Positions 8,961 through 17,279 of a stretch of 64,000 bases of DNA are shown here, piece after piece (within the stretch, counting starts at the first letter, position 1; each line of letters starts with the position of its first letter). A model generated the notes under the pieces. That model did no database searches and was not told where the DNA came from. It saw only the letters and a program-made list of their open reading frames with translations. Both the position numbers and the translations under genes were made by a program. Source of the stretch: JANQEU01 sp965242805 (GTDB taxonomy: Bacteria > Bacteroidota > Bacteroidia > Cytophagales > Cyclobacteriaceae); assembly GCA_965242805.1 (NCBI GenBank), contig CBDETD010000002.1, positions 4,092,001 to 4,156,000 on the forward strand. Reading direction: 5' to 3'.

Positions 8961-9193
8961 CTTATCGACGGAATGGTCGCCAATTAAAACAAAGTTTCCA
9001 TGAAGAATTGCTCCTATCCTTCTCCTTCTTTCTTTTGTCTTGAAACAAGAATGGAAATTTGATTTTGTTGGGTACCCAGAGATCATCTTTTTGTAATAGT
9101 TGACCTTTGGTCACTTCGGAACCTTTCTATCTCACTTGATATAATGTGAGTACTGAATACACCTTAGTCTTACCAGACGGGTTTTCATTTTTG

Positions 9194-9225
9194 CCTTGAT
9201 GCAAAAACGAAACAAAAAGATCAAG
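9194..9225. repeat. CCTTGATGCAAAAACGAAAC repeat, third copy
   Basis: Nearly identical to the reverse complement of 6664-6696, about 2.5 kb away on the other side of asnB. The two copies therefore lie in inverted orientation around asnB. Confidence 0.65.
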
Positions 9226-9650
9226 AAAAACTTAAAGCCCACTAGCACTGTCGCTCAAGCTGCCCACCAAGTTTTTCTCCTCCCCGCATTTCCGTCAATG
9301 ACGGAATTGAGGAAGAGTTACGGTCTTAGCAACAGGACTAAAGGGTATTTAACAATGATGTTTCCACAACTTACAATGGGAATCCTACCTCAGCGATATA
9401 AGTGAACGAACTGTGGGTGGGGGTCCAGCGACAGCGTGACTCCTTTGAGGGTGGAGGGAGGCCGGTCGGTTGGGTCGGATTGTGGGGATGCAGCGGAAAA
9501 GGAAGTTTAGTCGCTGGTGCCCTTTTCTTTTGCTTCTGTTTTCTTTTGGGCAATCAAAAGAAAATGAAGGAGCATTTCTTTTTCTAAAGAACTTAGATCA
9601 TCTATTTGCTCAAGAGTTTCAATTATTAAGGTACAATAACGCGAAATTTT

Positions 9651-10769
9651 TCAGGACGGAACCAACCCTTCAAACAACTCCAAATACCTCCCTTTATTCG
9701 CTTCAACAGAATACTTCTCAACCACCGTTTTTCTTCCAGCTTTTCCCAACTCTTCACGCAATGAAGGAGATTCAATTAATTGTGAAAGTTTGTCAATCCA
9801 TTCTTCTTGAGTTGATGCCAGGAATCCATTCTCACCATCTTGTATGATTTCTGTGTTGACGCCGACAGGGGATGCGATTGAAGGAATGCCTAAAGCTCCA
9901 TACTGGATGAGTTTAAATCCGCACTTGCCATTGGCCCATTCCGTATCTTCCAAAGGCATTATACCTATATCAAATTGTGCTAGATCTTCAACTTCAGTTT
10001 CTTGTGACCATTTGACAAAACGATAATTTCCGAGATTCAGTTTGGGATCCATATTCGCAATGACACAAAATTCGAATTCATATCTTTCTTCCAATTCAAT
10101 CAGGGCCGGAATTACTTCTTCCAAATAGAATAATGTAGTATGTGATCCCGTCCAACCGACTACTGGCTTTTGGCTTTTGGAATTTGGAGTTTGATTTTTA
10201 TTTGTTTTTTGAAATTTGTTTTTTGGAATTTCCTCGATTCTATGAACATCCGTATTCACCACCGTCGGATTCACGACCACCTGATCACAATACTTTCTGG
10301 CAAACTCAGCCAGGTACTCATTACCAACTGATACTTTCCAGCTCCACTCACAGACCCTGGCTACCTTCGATCTCCACTTGAGCCAGGTCCAGAGCTTGTT
10401 TCCATCATGTCCATCGTTCATCCAGATGGCATCATCAAAGTCATAGATGATCTTTTTTCGGAGGATTTTAGCTAGAAACCACTCATATACGGGTGGTCCG
10501 AGAGGAGTCAATTCACGATGGATAAAAACACAATCGTATTTGCTTGTTTGTAAAAGGATCAACTTCCTTCTAGCGTAACCAAGAATTAAATAGAATACTT
10601 TCAAGGGCGTACTGGAACCATATAGGGAAGCCCAACCCTTATCGGTCATGAACGAATGAAAATGCCAATTCCAACCCTTTTCTTCAATATCTTTGAAAAA
10701 GTGTTCAAAACGAAAGCGCTGAGAAGGCGCTTTATTGAGGGGGTAGGGAGTGAGGAAAAGGATATTCAT
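9651..10769 (-). CDS. Glycosyltransferase, GT-B fold (GT1/GT4-like)
   Basis: A 372-residue glycosyltransferase reading MNILFLTPYPLNKAPSQRFR at its N terminus. A C-terminal Rossmann domain with IMPLEDTEWANGKCGFKLIQ and GIPSIASPVGVN contains the donor-binding region usual for GT-B retaining enzymes. I choose ATG at 10769 because it overlaps the stop of the upstream aminotransferase in a TAATG arrangement. A longer in-frame start at 10787 would add six residues and lies inside that gene. A lysine/asparagine/glutamine-rich insert (about residues 180-202, bases 10163-10232) between the two domains is unusual and low in complexity. The likely role is transfer of a sugar in surface polysaccharide assembly, with donor and acceptor unknown. 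Confidence 0.85.
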   Translation of the reverse strand: MNILFLTPYPLNKAPSQRFRFEHFFKDIEEKGWNWHFHSFMTDKGWASLYGSSTPLKVFYLILGYARRKLILLQTSKYDCVFIHRELTPLGPPVYEWFLAKILRKKIIYDFDDAIWMNDGHDGNKLWTWLKWRSKVARVCEWSWKVSVGNEYLAEFARKYCDQVVVNPTVVNTDVHRIEEIPKNKFQKTNKNQTPNSKSQKPVVGWTGSHTTLFYLEEVIPALIELEERYEFEFCVIANMDPKLNLGNYRFVKWSQETEVEDLAQFDIGIMPLEDTEWANGKCGFKLIQYGALGIPSIASPVGVNTEIIQDGENGFLASTQEEWIDKLSQLIESPSLREELGKAGRKTVVEKYSVEANKGRYLELFEGLVPS

Positions 10770-11890
10770 TAAAGAGAACGAATGCAATCTACAATGTAGG
10801 AAAGCTGATCGCTGCTAAGCTCAGTGTGCATAGGTAAAGACAATACTTCTTTGCATAAAACTTCAGAAATCGGAAAATCACCCTCTTGATAACCAAGATA
10901 TTGGTAAGCCTTTTGAAGATGTAGGGGCAAAGGATAATAGATCATAGAAGGGATATTATTTTCTATTAACTTTTGCCGTACCTGATCCCTTTTCCCTTCT
11001 TTTATCCTTATCGTATATTGGTGGAAAATGTGATTGGAAGCTGAGCTTCTATGTGGAATACTTAACCAATCCAAGTCTTGCAATGCATCATCATATTGTT
11101 TAGCAACTTCTTGCCTTGATTGAATATATGAATCAAGGTAATTCAGTTTGATTTTTAATATTGCCGCTTGCAACGTATCCAACCTTGAATTCACTCCGAT
11201 GTAATCGTAGTAATATTTGGATGATTGACCGTGCATACTAATTCCTCGGATCCTATCTGCCAATTGATCATTATTTGTGAACACAGCTCCACCATCTCCC
11301 ATGCAACCAAGGCATTTTGTTGGGAAAAATGATGTAGTCCCGATATCACCAATAGTACCTGTTTTAACTTGGGTTTGTGATCCAGACGTGAATTCAGCAC
11401 CAAGGGATTGTGCTGCATCTTCGATAACATAAATATTATGCTGTCTTGCGACTTCCAAAATCTTATCGATGAATGCTGATTGGCCAAAAAGATGGACAAC
11501 TATTATGACCTGTGTTCGGGAAGTAATTGCTTTTTCAAGTGAGTTGATGTCCATGTTGAATGTCTTGGGATCAACGTCAACGAAAACCAATTTATGTCCT
11601 AAAAGGGCAACGACTTCCGCTCCTGCCACATAGTTGAAGGAAGGCACAATAATTTCCGACTGTTCCGGTAATTCCAGTGACATCAAAGACAATTGCAAGG
11701 CATCAGTACCGTTAGCACATGGAATTACGGCCCCAACATTCAGATATTTTTCTAGACTCTGCTGAAATTCCTTAACCGATGGTCCATTGATAAATTTACC
11801 ACTGCTGATTACAGAATCCATGGCCTCACTTAGTTCTTTTTGAATTGAATGATGCTGACCGATTAAGTCAACCATTTGGATTGATTTCAT
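10769..11890 (-). CDS. wbpE: WbpE-like UDP-3-keto-uronic acid aminotransferase (DegT family)
   Basis: A 373-residue PLP-dependent aminotransferase with the PLP lysine K192 in SFFPTKCLGCMGDGGAVFTN and the EDAAQ motif at 157-161. Close resemblance to WbpE/WlbC is supported by context. A WbpD-like N-acetyltransferase lies immediately upstream on the same strand, and a WlbA/WbpB-like dehydrogenase is divergent from it. Together these would oxidise UDP-GlcNAcA at C3, aminate it and acetylate it to give UDP-GlcNAc(3NAc)A. The stop codon overlaps the downstream glycosyltransferase start by one base. Confidence is high for the family and good for the pathway step. Confidence 0.85.
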   Translation of the reverse strand: MKSIQMVDLIGQHHSIQKELSEAMDSVISSGKFINGPSVKEFQQSLEKYLNVGAVIPCANGTDALQLSLMSLELPEQSEIIVPSFNYVAGAEVVALLGHKLVFVDVDPKTFNMDINSLEKAITSRTQVIIVVHLFGQSAFIDKILEVARQHNIYVIEDAAQSLGAEFTSGSQTQVKTGTIGDIGTTSFFPTKCLGCMGDGGAVFTNNDQLADRIRGISMHGQSSKYYYDYIGVNSRLDTLQAAILKIKLNYLDSYIQSRQEVAKQYDDALQDLDWLSIPHRSSASNHIFHQYTIRIKEGKRDQVRQKLIENNIPSMIYYPLPLHLQKAYQYLGYQEGDFPISEVLCKEVLSLPMHTELSSDQLSYIVDCIRSL

Positions 11891-11900
11891 CTCGCAGTTA

Positions 11901-12503
11901 TCAGGATTTAATCTTTTGGACTCGATTTTCGATTAGTCTGTACTGTTCTCCGGATTCCGGGCATGTTGCAAATCCTTGTTCATTAAATTCGAGCCTTTGG
12001 CCATATTCACTCATCCATCCTATTTGGGTTCCTGGATTACCTACGATTAATGCATAATCAGGAATATCTTTTGTAACAACTGTTCCGGCACCAACAAATG
12101 CAAACTTCCCGATAGTATTTCCGCAAATTATTGTTGCGTTTGCTCCAATTGTTCCACCCCTTTTCACAATGGTCTCAGCGTATTCATCTTTTCTGTTTAT
12201 CGCACTTCGGGGATTGTTAACATTTGTAAAGACCATTGACGGACCTAGAAAAACGTCATCCTCACACTTTACACCCGTGTAGATAGACACATTGTTTTGA
12301 ACTTTCACGTTTTTGCCTAGAATGACATTCTCACCAATGAATACATTTTGTCCAAGGTTGCATCTTTCTCCAACTTTACATCCTCTCATTAAATGTGAAA
12401 AGTGCCATATTTTGGTGCCTCTTCCTATTTCACAACCTTCATCAACAACAGCAGTATCATGTTGAAAATATGTTTTCTCCAAGTTTCTTGTTCTAATTTG
12501 CAA
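11901..12503 (-). CDS. wbpD: WbpD-like N-acetyltransferase (left-handed beta helix), TTG start
   Basis: This 200-residue protein is built of hexapeptide repeats, including TKIWHFSHLMRGCKVGERCN, IGENVILGKNVKVQNNVSIY and GGTIGANATIICG. They predict a trimeric left-handed beta helix. The WHFSH and FTNVNNPRSA segments are typical of WbpD/WlbB, which acetylates the C3 amine of UDP-GlcNAc3NA. No in-frame ATG exists between the upstream TAA and the conserved domain. Initiation must therefore use TTG at 12503 or TTG at 12482, and I list the longer one. Only 33 bases separate it from the divergent wlbA-like gene. A TAACTTCG box on the minus strand (12523-12530) may serve as its -7 element. Confidence 0.88.
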   Translation of the reverse strand: MQIRTRNLEKTYFQHDTAVVDEGCEIGRGTKIWHFSHLMRGCKVGERCNLGQNVFIGENVILGKNVKVQNNVSIYTGVKCEDDVFLGPSMVFTNVNNPRSAINRKDEYAETIVKRGGTIGANATIICGNTIGKFAFVGAGTVVTKDIPDYALIVGNPGTQIGWMSEYGQRLEFNEQGFATCPESGEQYRLIENRVQKIKS

Positions 12504-12536
12504 TAAGATTGTACTTCTCTCACGAAGTTAGTCTTT

Positions 12537-13511
12537 ATGAGAAATATGAAAAACTTTGTTTTACTTGGAGCTGGAGGATATATAGCTCCACGACATTTGA
12601 AAGCTATTAAGGATACGGATAACAATCTTCTGGCATCACTTGATAGGTTTGACAGTGTGGGGATTTTGGATCAATACTTTCCAAACTCTGATTTTTTTAC
12701 GGAATTCGAACGTTTCGATCGACACATTGATAAACTAAAAAGGAGTGGGGAAAGTATTGATTATTTCAGTATCTGCACACCAAACTACCTTCACGATTCT
12801 CATACGCGTTTTGGATTAAAACATGGAGGAGATGTAATCTGCGAAAAACCGCTTGTTCTTAACCCATGGAATGTAGAAGCCTTGAAAGAAATAGAACAGG
12901 AGACTGGTGGAAAGGTGTACACGATTCTGCAATTAAGATTACATCCTACAATACTAAAGTTGAAGGAGAAAATCGATGAAGGAAGTAAATCAAAAATTCA
13001 TGACATAGAATTGACTTACATAACTTCAAGAGGGCACTGGTACTTTACGAGTTGGAAGGGTGATAAATCAAAATCTGGAGGTATTGCAACGAATATTGGA
13101 ATTCATTTCTTCGATATGCTCATCTGGATATTCGGGAATGTTAAAGAAAATGTAATGCATATTTCAACTCATGATCGAGCTGCGGGATTATTAATACTTG
13201 AAAAGGCTCGGGTGAAATGGTTTCTGTCAATCAATTTTGATAACATCCCGGACTATATAAAGAAAACTGGAAAGAGAACATTCCGCTCCATTATGGTAAA
13301 TGGTCAGGAGTTAGAATTCAGTGAAGGCTTTACAGATCTGCATACATTAAGTTATCAGAAAATTATCCAAGGAGATGGCTTTGGATTGGAGGAATCTATT
13401 CCTTCAATTGAATTAGTGCATCAAGTCAGAAATATGGAAGTAATAGGACTGGAAGGGGATTACCACAGATTTGCTAAACAAAAATTACAAAGCCATCCAT
13501 TTGAGAAATAA
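12537..13511 (+). CDS. wbpB: WlbA/WbpB-like UDP-GlcNAcA 3-dehydrogenase (Gfo/Idh/MocA family)
   Basis: A 324-residue NAD-dependent oxidoreductase. The N terminus has the Rossmann segment NFVLLGAGGYIAPRHLKAIK, followed by the family motif CEKPL near residues 101-105. Conserved WlbA-type stretches include LTYITSRGHWYFTSWKGD, GIATNIGIHFFDMLIWIFG and ELEFSEGFTDLHT. It would oxidise the C3 hydroxyl of UDP-N-acetylglucosaminuronic acid, providing the substrate of the adjacent WbpE-like aminotransferase. Family members usually begin at MKNF, which would place the start at 12546 rather than 12537. WbpA (UDP-GlcNAc 6-dehydrogenase) and any WbpI-like epimerase are not in the window. Confidence 0.9.
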   Translation: MRNMKNFVLLGAGGYIAPRHLKAIKDTDNNLLASLDRFDSVGILDQYFPNSDFFTEFERFDRHIDKLKRSGESIDYFSICTPNYLHDSHTRFGLKHGGDVICEKPLVLNPWNVEALKEIEQETGGKVYTILQLRLHPTILKLKEKIDEGSKSKIHDIELTYITSRGHWYFTSWKGDKSKSGGIATNIGIHFFDMLIWIFGNVKENVMHISTHDRAAGLLILEKARVKWFLSINFDNIPDYIKKTGKRTFRSIMVNGQELEFSEGFTDLHTLSYQKIIQGDGFGLEESIPSIELVHQVRNMEVIGLEGDYHRFAKQKLQSHPFEK

Positions 13512-14061
13512 TCAATCTCAACACTACAATTGTACAAATTTCAATTGCAATGTTCTGTAACAGGAAATATTTATCTAACTGCTACTCATGAACAAAATTC
13601 CACTATCCATTTTTATTGTTTCAATCTCTCCCTTGGTATGATCTCACAGGATGTAAAAAAGCATTCTCACCAGGACGCATCTTTCTATTATTCATTTCAT
13701 CCAGTTGGTTTTGTCGTTTAGTGGAAATGATGCATTGCTTTAATGCAAATTCAATAGCATCTTTAGAATTCATTCCTACTAATTCTTTTAACTCTTTGAC
13801 CAATTCTTCATTGATGTCTATCCTCATGATTTGTATTGTCAGTATTTAAGATTTTCTCCATTTGACTAGTTAGCTTTAGAGGAATACAAGTAAATGCTCA
13901 ATTCTTCTTCAGTCAAAAGTAACAAATTCTTTAGTTGCTGAAATTTGGCCAAATGGATCAAATCTTGAGGCGATTTTTACATAATAGTCCATTCTTGGTC
14001 TATTAAACTATATTTACTGTCTATTCTAAATTAATGGGGATTAGGGCTGATTTCAATCTAA
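13512..14061. other. Gap of ~550 bases holding an orphan antitoxin-like gene
   Basis: Apart from the 68-codon minus-strand gene at 13621-13827, the gap contains a 36-codon open stretch without a start (minus strand, 13866-13976). Its translation ends LLLLTEEELSIYLYSSKAN and looks protein-like, possibly a gene remnant. I see no other structure. Confidence 0.5.
13621..13827 (-). CDS. Small VapB/DUF2191-like antitoxin, apparently orphan
   Basis: This 68-residue protein begins MRIDINEELVKELKELVGM and continues with DAIEFALKQCIISTKRQNQL. That is the ribbon-helix-helix pattern of VapB/DUF2191-type antitoxins: a short beta strand, helix-turn, and a long basic helix. The C-terminal tail after residue 45 would be the toxin-binding part. 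VapB normally binds DNA and neutralises a PIN-domain VapC encoded just downstream. Here only about 110 bases separate its stop from the end of the convergent wlbA-like gene. That space holds just an 11-codon open frame starting ten bases after the stop. It is therefore either a solitary antitoxin or a remnant of a deleted toxin-antitoxin pair. Confidence 0.55.
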   Translation of the reverse strand: MRIDINEELVKELKELVGMNSKDAIEFALKQCIISTKRQNQLDEMNNRKMRPGENAFLHPVRSYQGRD

Positions 14062-15363
14062 ATGACCTCTCAGGATCTACTCATAACGCCTTTCTATTTG
14101 TTGTTATTTACAATTATTGCTTATGTTATCCGACCTTACGTTACTACACCTCAAACTAGAAAGTTTTTCCTTCCAGCACTTTGGATTCGATTTATTGGTG
14201 CTATCGCGCTGGGAATAGTTTATCAGTTTCATTACGGAAGTGGAGATACATTCAACTACTTCACCCATGGGAGTAGATGGATTTGGGAGGCGTTCATGGA
14301 TGATCCGAAATTAGGTTTGGCCTTACTTTTGGAGAAAGGTGGGCAACGATCGGGTGAAACGTTTGAATTCAGTCAGCATATTTGGTATTATCGGGATACT
14401 CATTCCTATCTTGTAGTTAGAATTACAGCTTTTTTTGATCTTTTTACATTTCATACTTACTCCGCAACAGCTTTGTTTTTTGCTGTATTTAGTTTTAGTG
14501 GCCTTTGGGCCTTTTATTTGGCATTGGTGTCCAAGTATGGATCAAAAAACCCATGGATTGCGGTATCGATCTTGTTTATCCCAAGTGCTATTTTCTGGGG
14601 ATCCGGTATCCTAAAGGATACAATTACTTTAGGTGCATTAGGGTGGTTAGTCTACGCTTGCATTCACATTATTGAGAAGCGTGAAAGAGGGACAAAATTC
14701 TGGATTATCGCTTTTTTATCTGGTTACTTGATATTTTCGATCAAGGTATACATAATAATCTGTTTCGTTCCGATCATATTCATTTGGGTATATTGGAAGA
14801 ATATTCGAAAATTAAAGAATACTATCACCAAAGTGATAGTTGCTCCTTTATTATTAGCAGTTTTTGGATTAATTGGTTTCTTCTCAATGCTTCAAATAAG
14901 TTCTGAAAGTCAACGATACTCCATAGATACGATTGCAGAAAGAGCAGCGATAACAGCTTATGACATTAGGTATGGTTGGGGAGCTCGAGTTGAAGGACAA
15001 GGAGGATATGATTTGGGTTTGATCGATGGATCTTGGCAAAGTATGATAAAACTAATGCCTGCGGCCATCAATGTAAGCCTTTATCGCCCATATTTGTGGG
15101 AAGCACGAAATCCATTGATGCTGTTGACTGCTTTGGAGTCATTATTGATTTTCGTTTTGACAGTATTCACTTTGATTTCCGGTAAATGGAAGGAAGTTTT
15201 TGACGATCCGTTCTTGATATTTTGTCTTGTTTTCTCATTGCTGTTTGCTTTCGCTGTTGGCGTGAGTACTTACAATTTTGGAACGCTAATGCGCTATAAA
15301 ATTCCACTTGTTCCATTTTATATGTTAGTTCTTGTTGCTAATTTCAGAAGTGCCAGAACCTAG
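14062..15363 (+). CDS. Polytopic membrane protein of the polysaccharide operon
   Basis: A 433-residue protein with roughly ten to twelve hydrophobic segments spread over its full length and a larger loop around residues 55-115 that contains HYGSGDTFNYFTHGSRWIW. A conserved-looking WGSGILKDTIT lies near 180. It is the first gene of a 15-gene plus-strand run of glycosyltransferase and export genes. It could be an integral-membrane (GT-C or Wzy-like) sugar transferase or polymerase, but I cannot assign a family with confidence. The D/T-rich loop after the second segment would suit an extracytoplasmic catalytic loop, which is inference. The next gene overlaps its 3' end. Confidence 0.75.
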   Translation: MTSQDLLITPFYLLLFTIIAYVIRPYVTTPQTRKFFLPALWIRFIGAIALGIVYQFHYGSGDTFNYFTHGSRWIWEAFMDDPKLGLALLLEKGGQRSGETFEFSQHIWYYRDTHSYLVVRITAFFDLFTFHTYSATALFFAVFSFSGLWAFYLALVSKYGSKNPWIAVSILFIPSAIFWGSGILKDTITLGALGWLVYACIHIIEKRERGTKFWIIAFLSGYLIFSIKVYIIICFVPIIFIWVYWKNIRKLKNTITKVIVAPLLLAVFGLIGFFSMLQISSESQRYSIDTIAERAAITAYDIRYGWGARVEGQGGYDLGLIDGSWQSMIKLMPAAINVSLYRPYLWEARNPLMLLTALESLLIFVLTVFTLISGKWKEVFDDPFLIFCLVFSLLFAFAVGVSTYNFGTLMRYKIPLVPFYMLVLVANFRSART

Positions 15364-16324
15364 AGTTTCAATAGTAACACCTTCATTCAATCAGGGCCAA
15401 TTCATTGAGGAAACGATTACTTCTGTTCTTGATCAAGGATATCCCAATTTGGAATATATCATAATTGACGGTGGAAGTTCGGATAATACTGTTGAAATCG
15501 TTAAAAAGTATGCAAATCACTTGAAATATTGGGTTAGTGAACCTGACAGAGGTCAAAGTGATGCGATAAACAAAGGTTTATTGAAATGTACAGGAGAAAT
15601 CTTCAATTGGTTGAATAGCGACGACATTTTACTTCCTGACACCTTATCCATCCTGGCAGAGAGATTTGAATGTGGTGAAACTGATATCGTATCTGGAACT
15701 GAGATCTATTTTCATGGAGATCGGGAGGAAAGGAAGCTCGGAACAATTCTTTATCAGGACCTGGAAGAAACAATATTTCATGGAGTAATCTATCAACCTT
15801 CAACATATTGGAGGTTGCCGGTTTTAAGATCTCTATTGCCTCTGCAAACAAATCTACATTATCTGATGGATGCGGATTTGTGGATGCGATATTTGCTGTT
15901 GTACGGACAACGGAAAGTGGTTAAAATTAATGATCCATTGGTAAAATTTCGACTCCATGAGAATTCCAAAACAATGTCAGCAGAAAGCAAATTTCTGGAG
16001 CAACGTTGGTTTTTACGAAAATCCCTTTACGAAAAAATCAGGGGTCACAATGGAAAATGGACCCCTTATCTCAAACCATTAGTGGGTGACATTCAGGAAT
16101 TTGCACCTTTTGAGATAACACAAAATATCAAGCAATCAAGAATTTTGAGATTACTTGCGGAGGAACTAACCTATCATTACTACTTAAAATTTGATTACAA
16201 TTCCTCAAAAAAGATTCTATACGATGCCATTTTTGGTGAATCCCTAATGAGCAGCAGACTACTTGGATATTTTCTAAGATTATTTTTATTCCCAAAAAAC
16301 CTTTTAAATGCGCTCCGCAAGTAA
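15350..16324 (+). CDS. Glycosyltransferase family 2 (GT-A fold), GTG start
   Basis: The protein opens PEPRVSIVTPSFNQGQFIEE and has the GT2 features IIIDGGSSDNT, DRGQSDAINKG and the metal-binding NSDD near residue 93. This is an inverting GT-A enzyme using a nucleotide sugar at the cytoplasmic face. I place the start at GTG 15350, which overlaps the upstream gene by 14 bases. TTG codons at 15332 and 15335 would add five or six residues and cannot be excluded. The helical C-terminal third is typical of polysaccharide-locus GT2 proteins. Donor and acceptor are unknown. Its end overlaps the next glycosyltransferase by 17 bases, supporting co-transcription. Confidence 0.87.
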   Translation: MPEPRVSIVTPSFNQGQFIEETITSVLDQGYPNLEYIIIDGGSSDNTVEIVKKYANHLKYWVSEPDRGQSDAINKGLLKCTGEIFNWLNSDDILLPDTLSILAERFECGETDIVSGTEIYFHGDREERKLGTILYQDLEETIFHGVIYQPSTYWRLPVLRSLLPLQTNLHYLMDADLWMRYLLLYGQRKVVKINDPLVKFRLHENSKTMSAESKFLEQRWFLRKSLYEKIRGHNGKWTPYLKPLVGDIQEFAPFEITQNIKQSRILRLLAEELTYHYYLKFDYNSSKKILYDAIFGESLMSSRLLGYFLRLFLFPKNLLNALRK

Positions 16325-17279
16325 AAGTCCAAAGCTATCCGTATTGCTTTCCGCCTTCAATGCCGAAAAATTCATTGAGCAGACAATTAAAAGCATTTTA
16401 GATCAAACATTTAGAAATTTCGAATTGGTCATCGCTGATGATGGATCCCACGATATGACAAGGAGTATCATTGATGATTTTAAAATGGACTCAAGAGTAA
16501 GGACTTTTCACAATTCGGTAAACCTTGGTAAAACAAAAACTATAAGTCGTCTGTATAAACAAGCAAAAGGCGAATACCTGACAATTCATGATGCTGATGA
16601 TTATTCCATCGATACTCGATTTCAAAAACAAGTTGAATTTCTTGATAAACATACTGAAATAGTGATGGTGGGTACCTCTTTTCGTTCAGTTAAAGCCAAT
16701 GGAAAGACTTTTCAAAAAGTCACTATGCCAGCAGACTATGATTTGATAAAATCCAACATCAAAAATTCATCCCAATTTCATGGTCCCACGATGGTAATAA
16801 GAAAACAGATAGTGGATAAAAACCTAAAGGGTGAATTACTTAGACCATTTTTTAAAGATTACAATGAAGATTGCGACCTGGCAATGCGACTAACAGAATG
16901 CGGGAAGTGCATGAATCTATCCGATTTCCTCTATGTTTACAGGATTCTACCCAATTCCCTTTCCAAATCATTGGATGCCAGGAAAAAGTGTCTTTATCCA
17001 ATGGTAGTTCACTTCCATAATCAAAGAAAGCGATATGGTTACGATGACCTGATGATGAATAAGCAGGAAGTAGCAGAAAGAAAGTTAGGTTTCCTAATGA
17101 GCAAAAACTATAAAGAAAAATCAAAAATCTACAGGGAGAGGGCAGCATTTCAGATGTATTACCACCTATACGGACCGGCCATTTCCAGTTCAATTCGAGG
17201 TACTATTTTAGAGCCATGGTCTCTTAAGAATTGGGGAACCCTACAATACTGTTTAAGGAAGGCGCTATTGAAGATATGA
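16308..17279 (+). CDS. Glycosyltransferase family 2
   Basis: A 323-residue GT-A protein. The N terminus reads SPKLSVLLSAFNAEKFIEQ, with VIADDGSHDMTRSI as the nucleotide-binding loop and HDADD near residues 95-99 as the DxD-like metal site. YNEDCDLAMRL supplies the acidic ED motif that usually carries the catalytic base. It overlaps both neighbours, by 17 bases upstream and 4 bases (ATGA) downstream, so it is within the operon. Function is sugar transfer in surface glycan assembly, specificity unknown. Confidence 0.88.
   Translation: MRSASKSPKLSVLLSAFNAEKFIEQTIKSILDQTFRNFELVIADDGSHDMTRSIIDDFKMDSRVRTFHNSVNLGKTKTISRLYKQAKGEYLTIHDADDYSIDTRFQKQVEFLDKHTEIVMVGTSFRSVKANGKTFQKVTMPADYDLIKSNIKNSSQFHGPTMVIRKQIVDKNLKGELLRPFFKDYNEDCDLAMRLTECGKCMNLSDFLYVYRILPNSLSKSLDARKKCLYPMVVHFHNQRKRYGYDDLMMNKQEVAERKLGFLMSKNYKEKSKIYRERAAFQMYYHLYGPAISSSIRGTILEPWSLKNWGTLQYCLRKALLKI

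Larger units (their letters stand above)
8808..9650. other. Gap of ~840 bases with several repeats, no credible gene
   Basis: The gap contains an inverted pair CTTGCTGTC (8828-8836) and GACAGCAAG (8879-8887), the second 23-base palindrome (8938-8960) and a third CCTTGATG repeat (9194-9225). It also holds a 17-base palindrome with arms TTCCGTCA/TGACGGAA (9290-9306) and a G-rich stretch around 9411-9500. Open frames through it give low-complexity proteins typical of non-coding repeat DNA. Confidence 0.7.

Noticed and set aside
9411..9500. G-quadruplex-forming region
   Set aside because: G-runs are present but irregular and inside repeat DNA; nothing links them to a gene.
9196..9847. Three plus-strand open frames in the 8.8-9.65 kb gap and over the glycosyltransferase 3' end
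   Set aside because: Starts are TTG or inside repeats, proteins are low-complexity (FLLLLFSFGQSKENE type), and the last one runs antisense to a clear glycosyltransferase.
10769..10787. Six-residue longer start for the glycosyltransferase
   Set aside because: The TAATG overlap at 10769 and the MNILFLTPYP opening fit the family better.
12425..12625. 66-codon minus-strand frame across the wbpD/wbpB spacer
   Set aside because: It overlaps the 5' ends of two well-supported genes and lacks any family signal.
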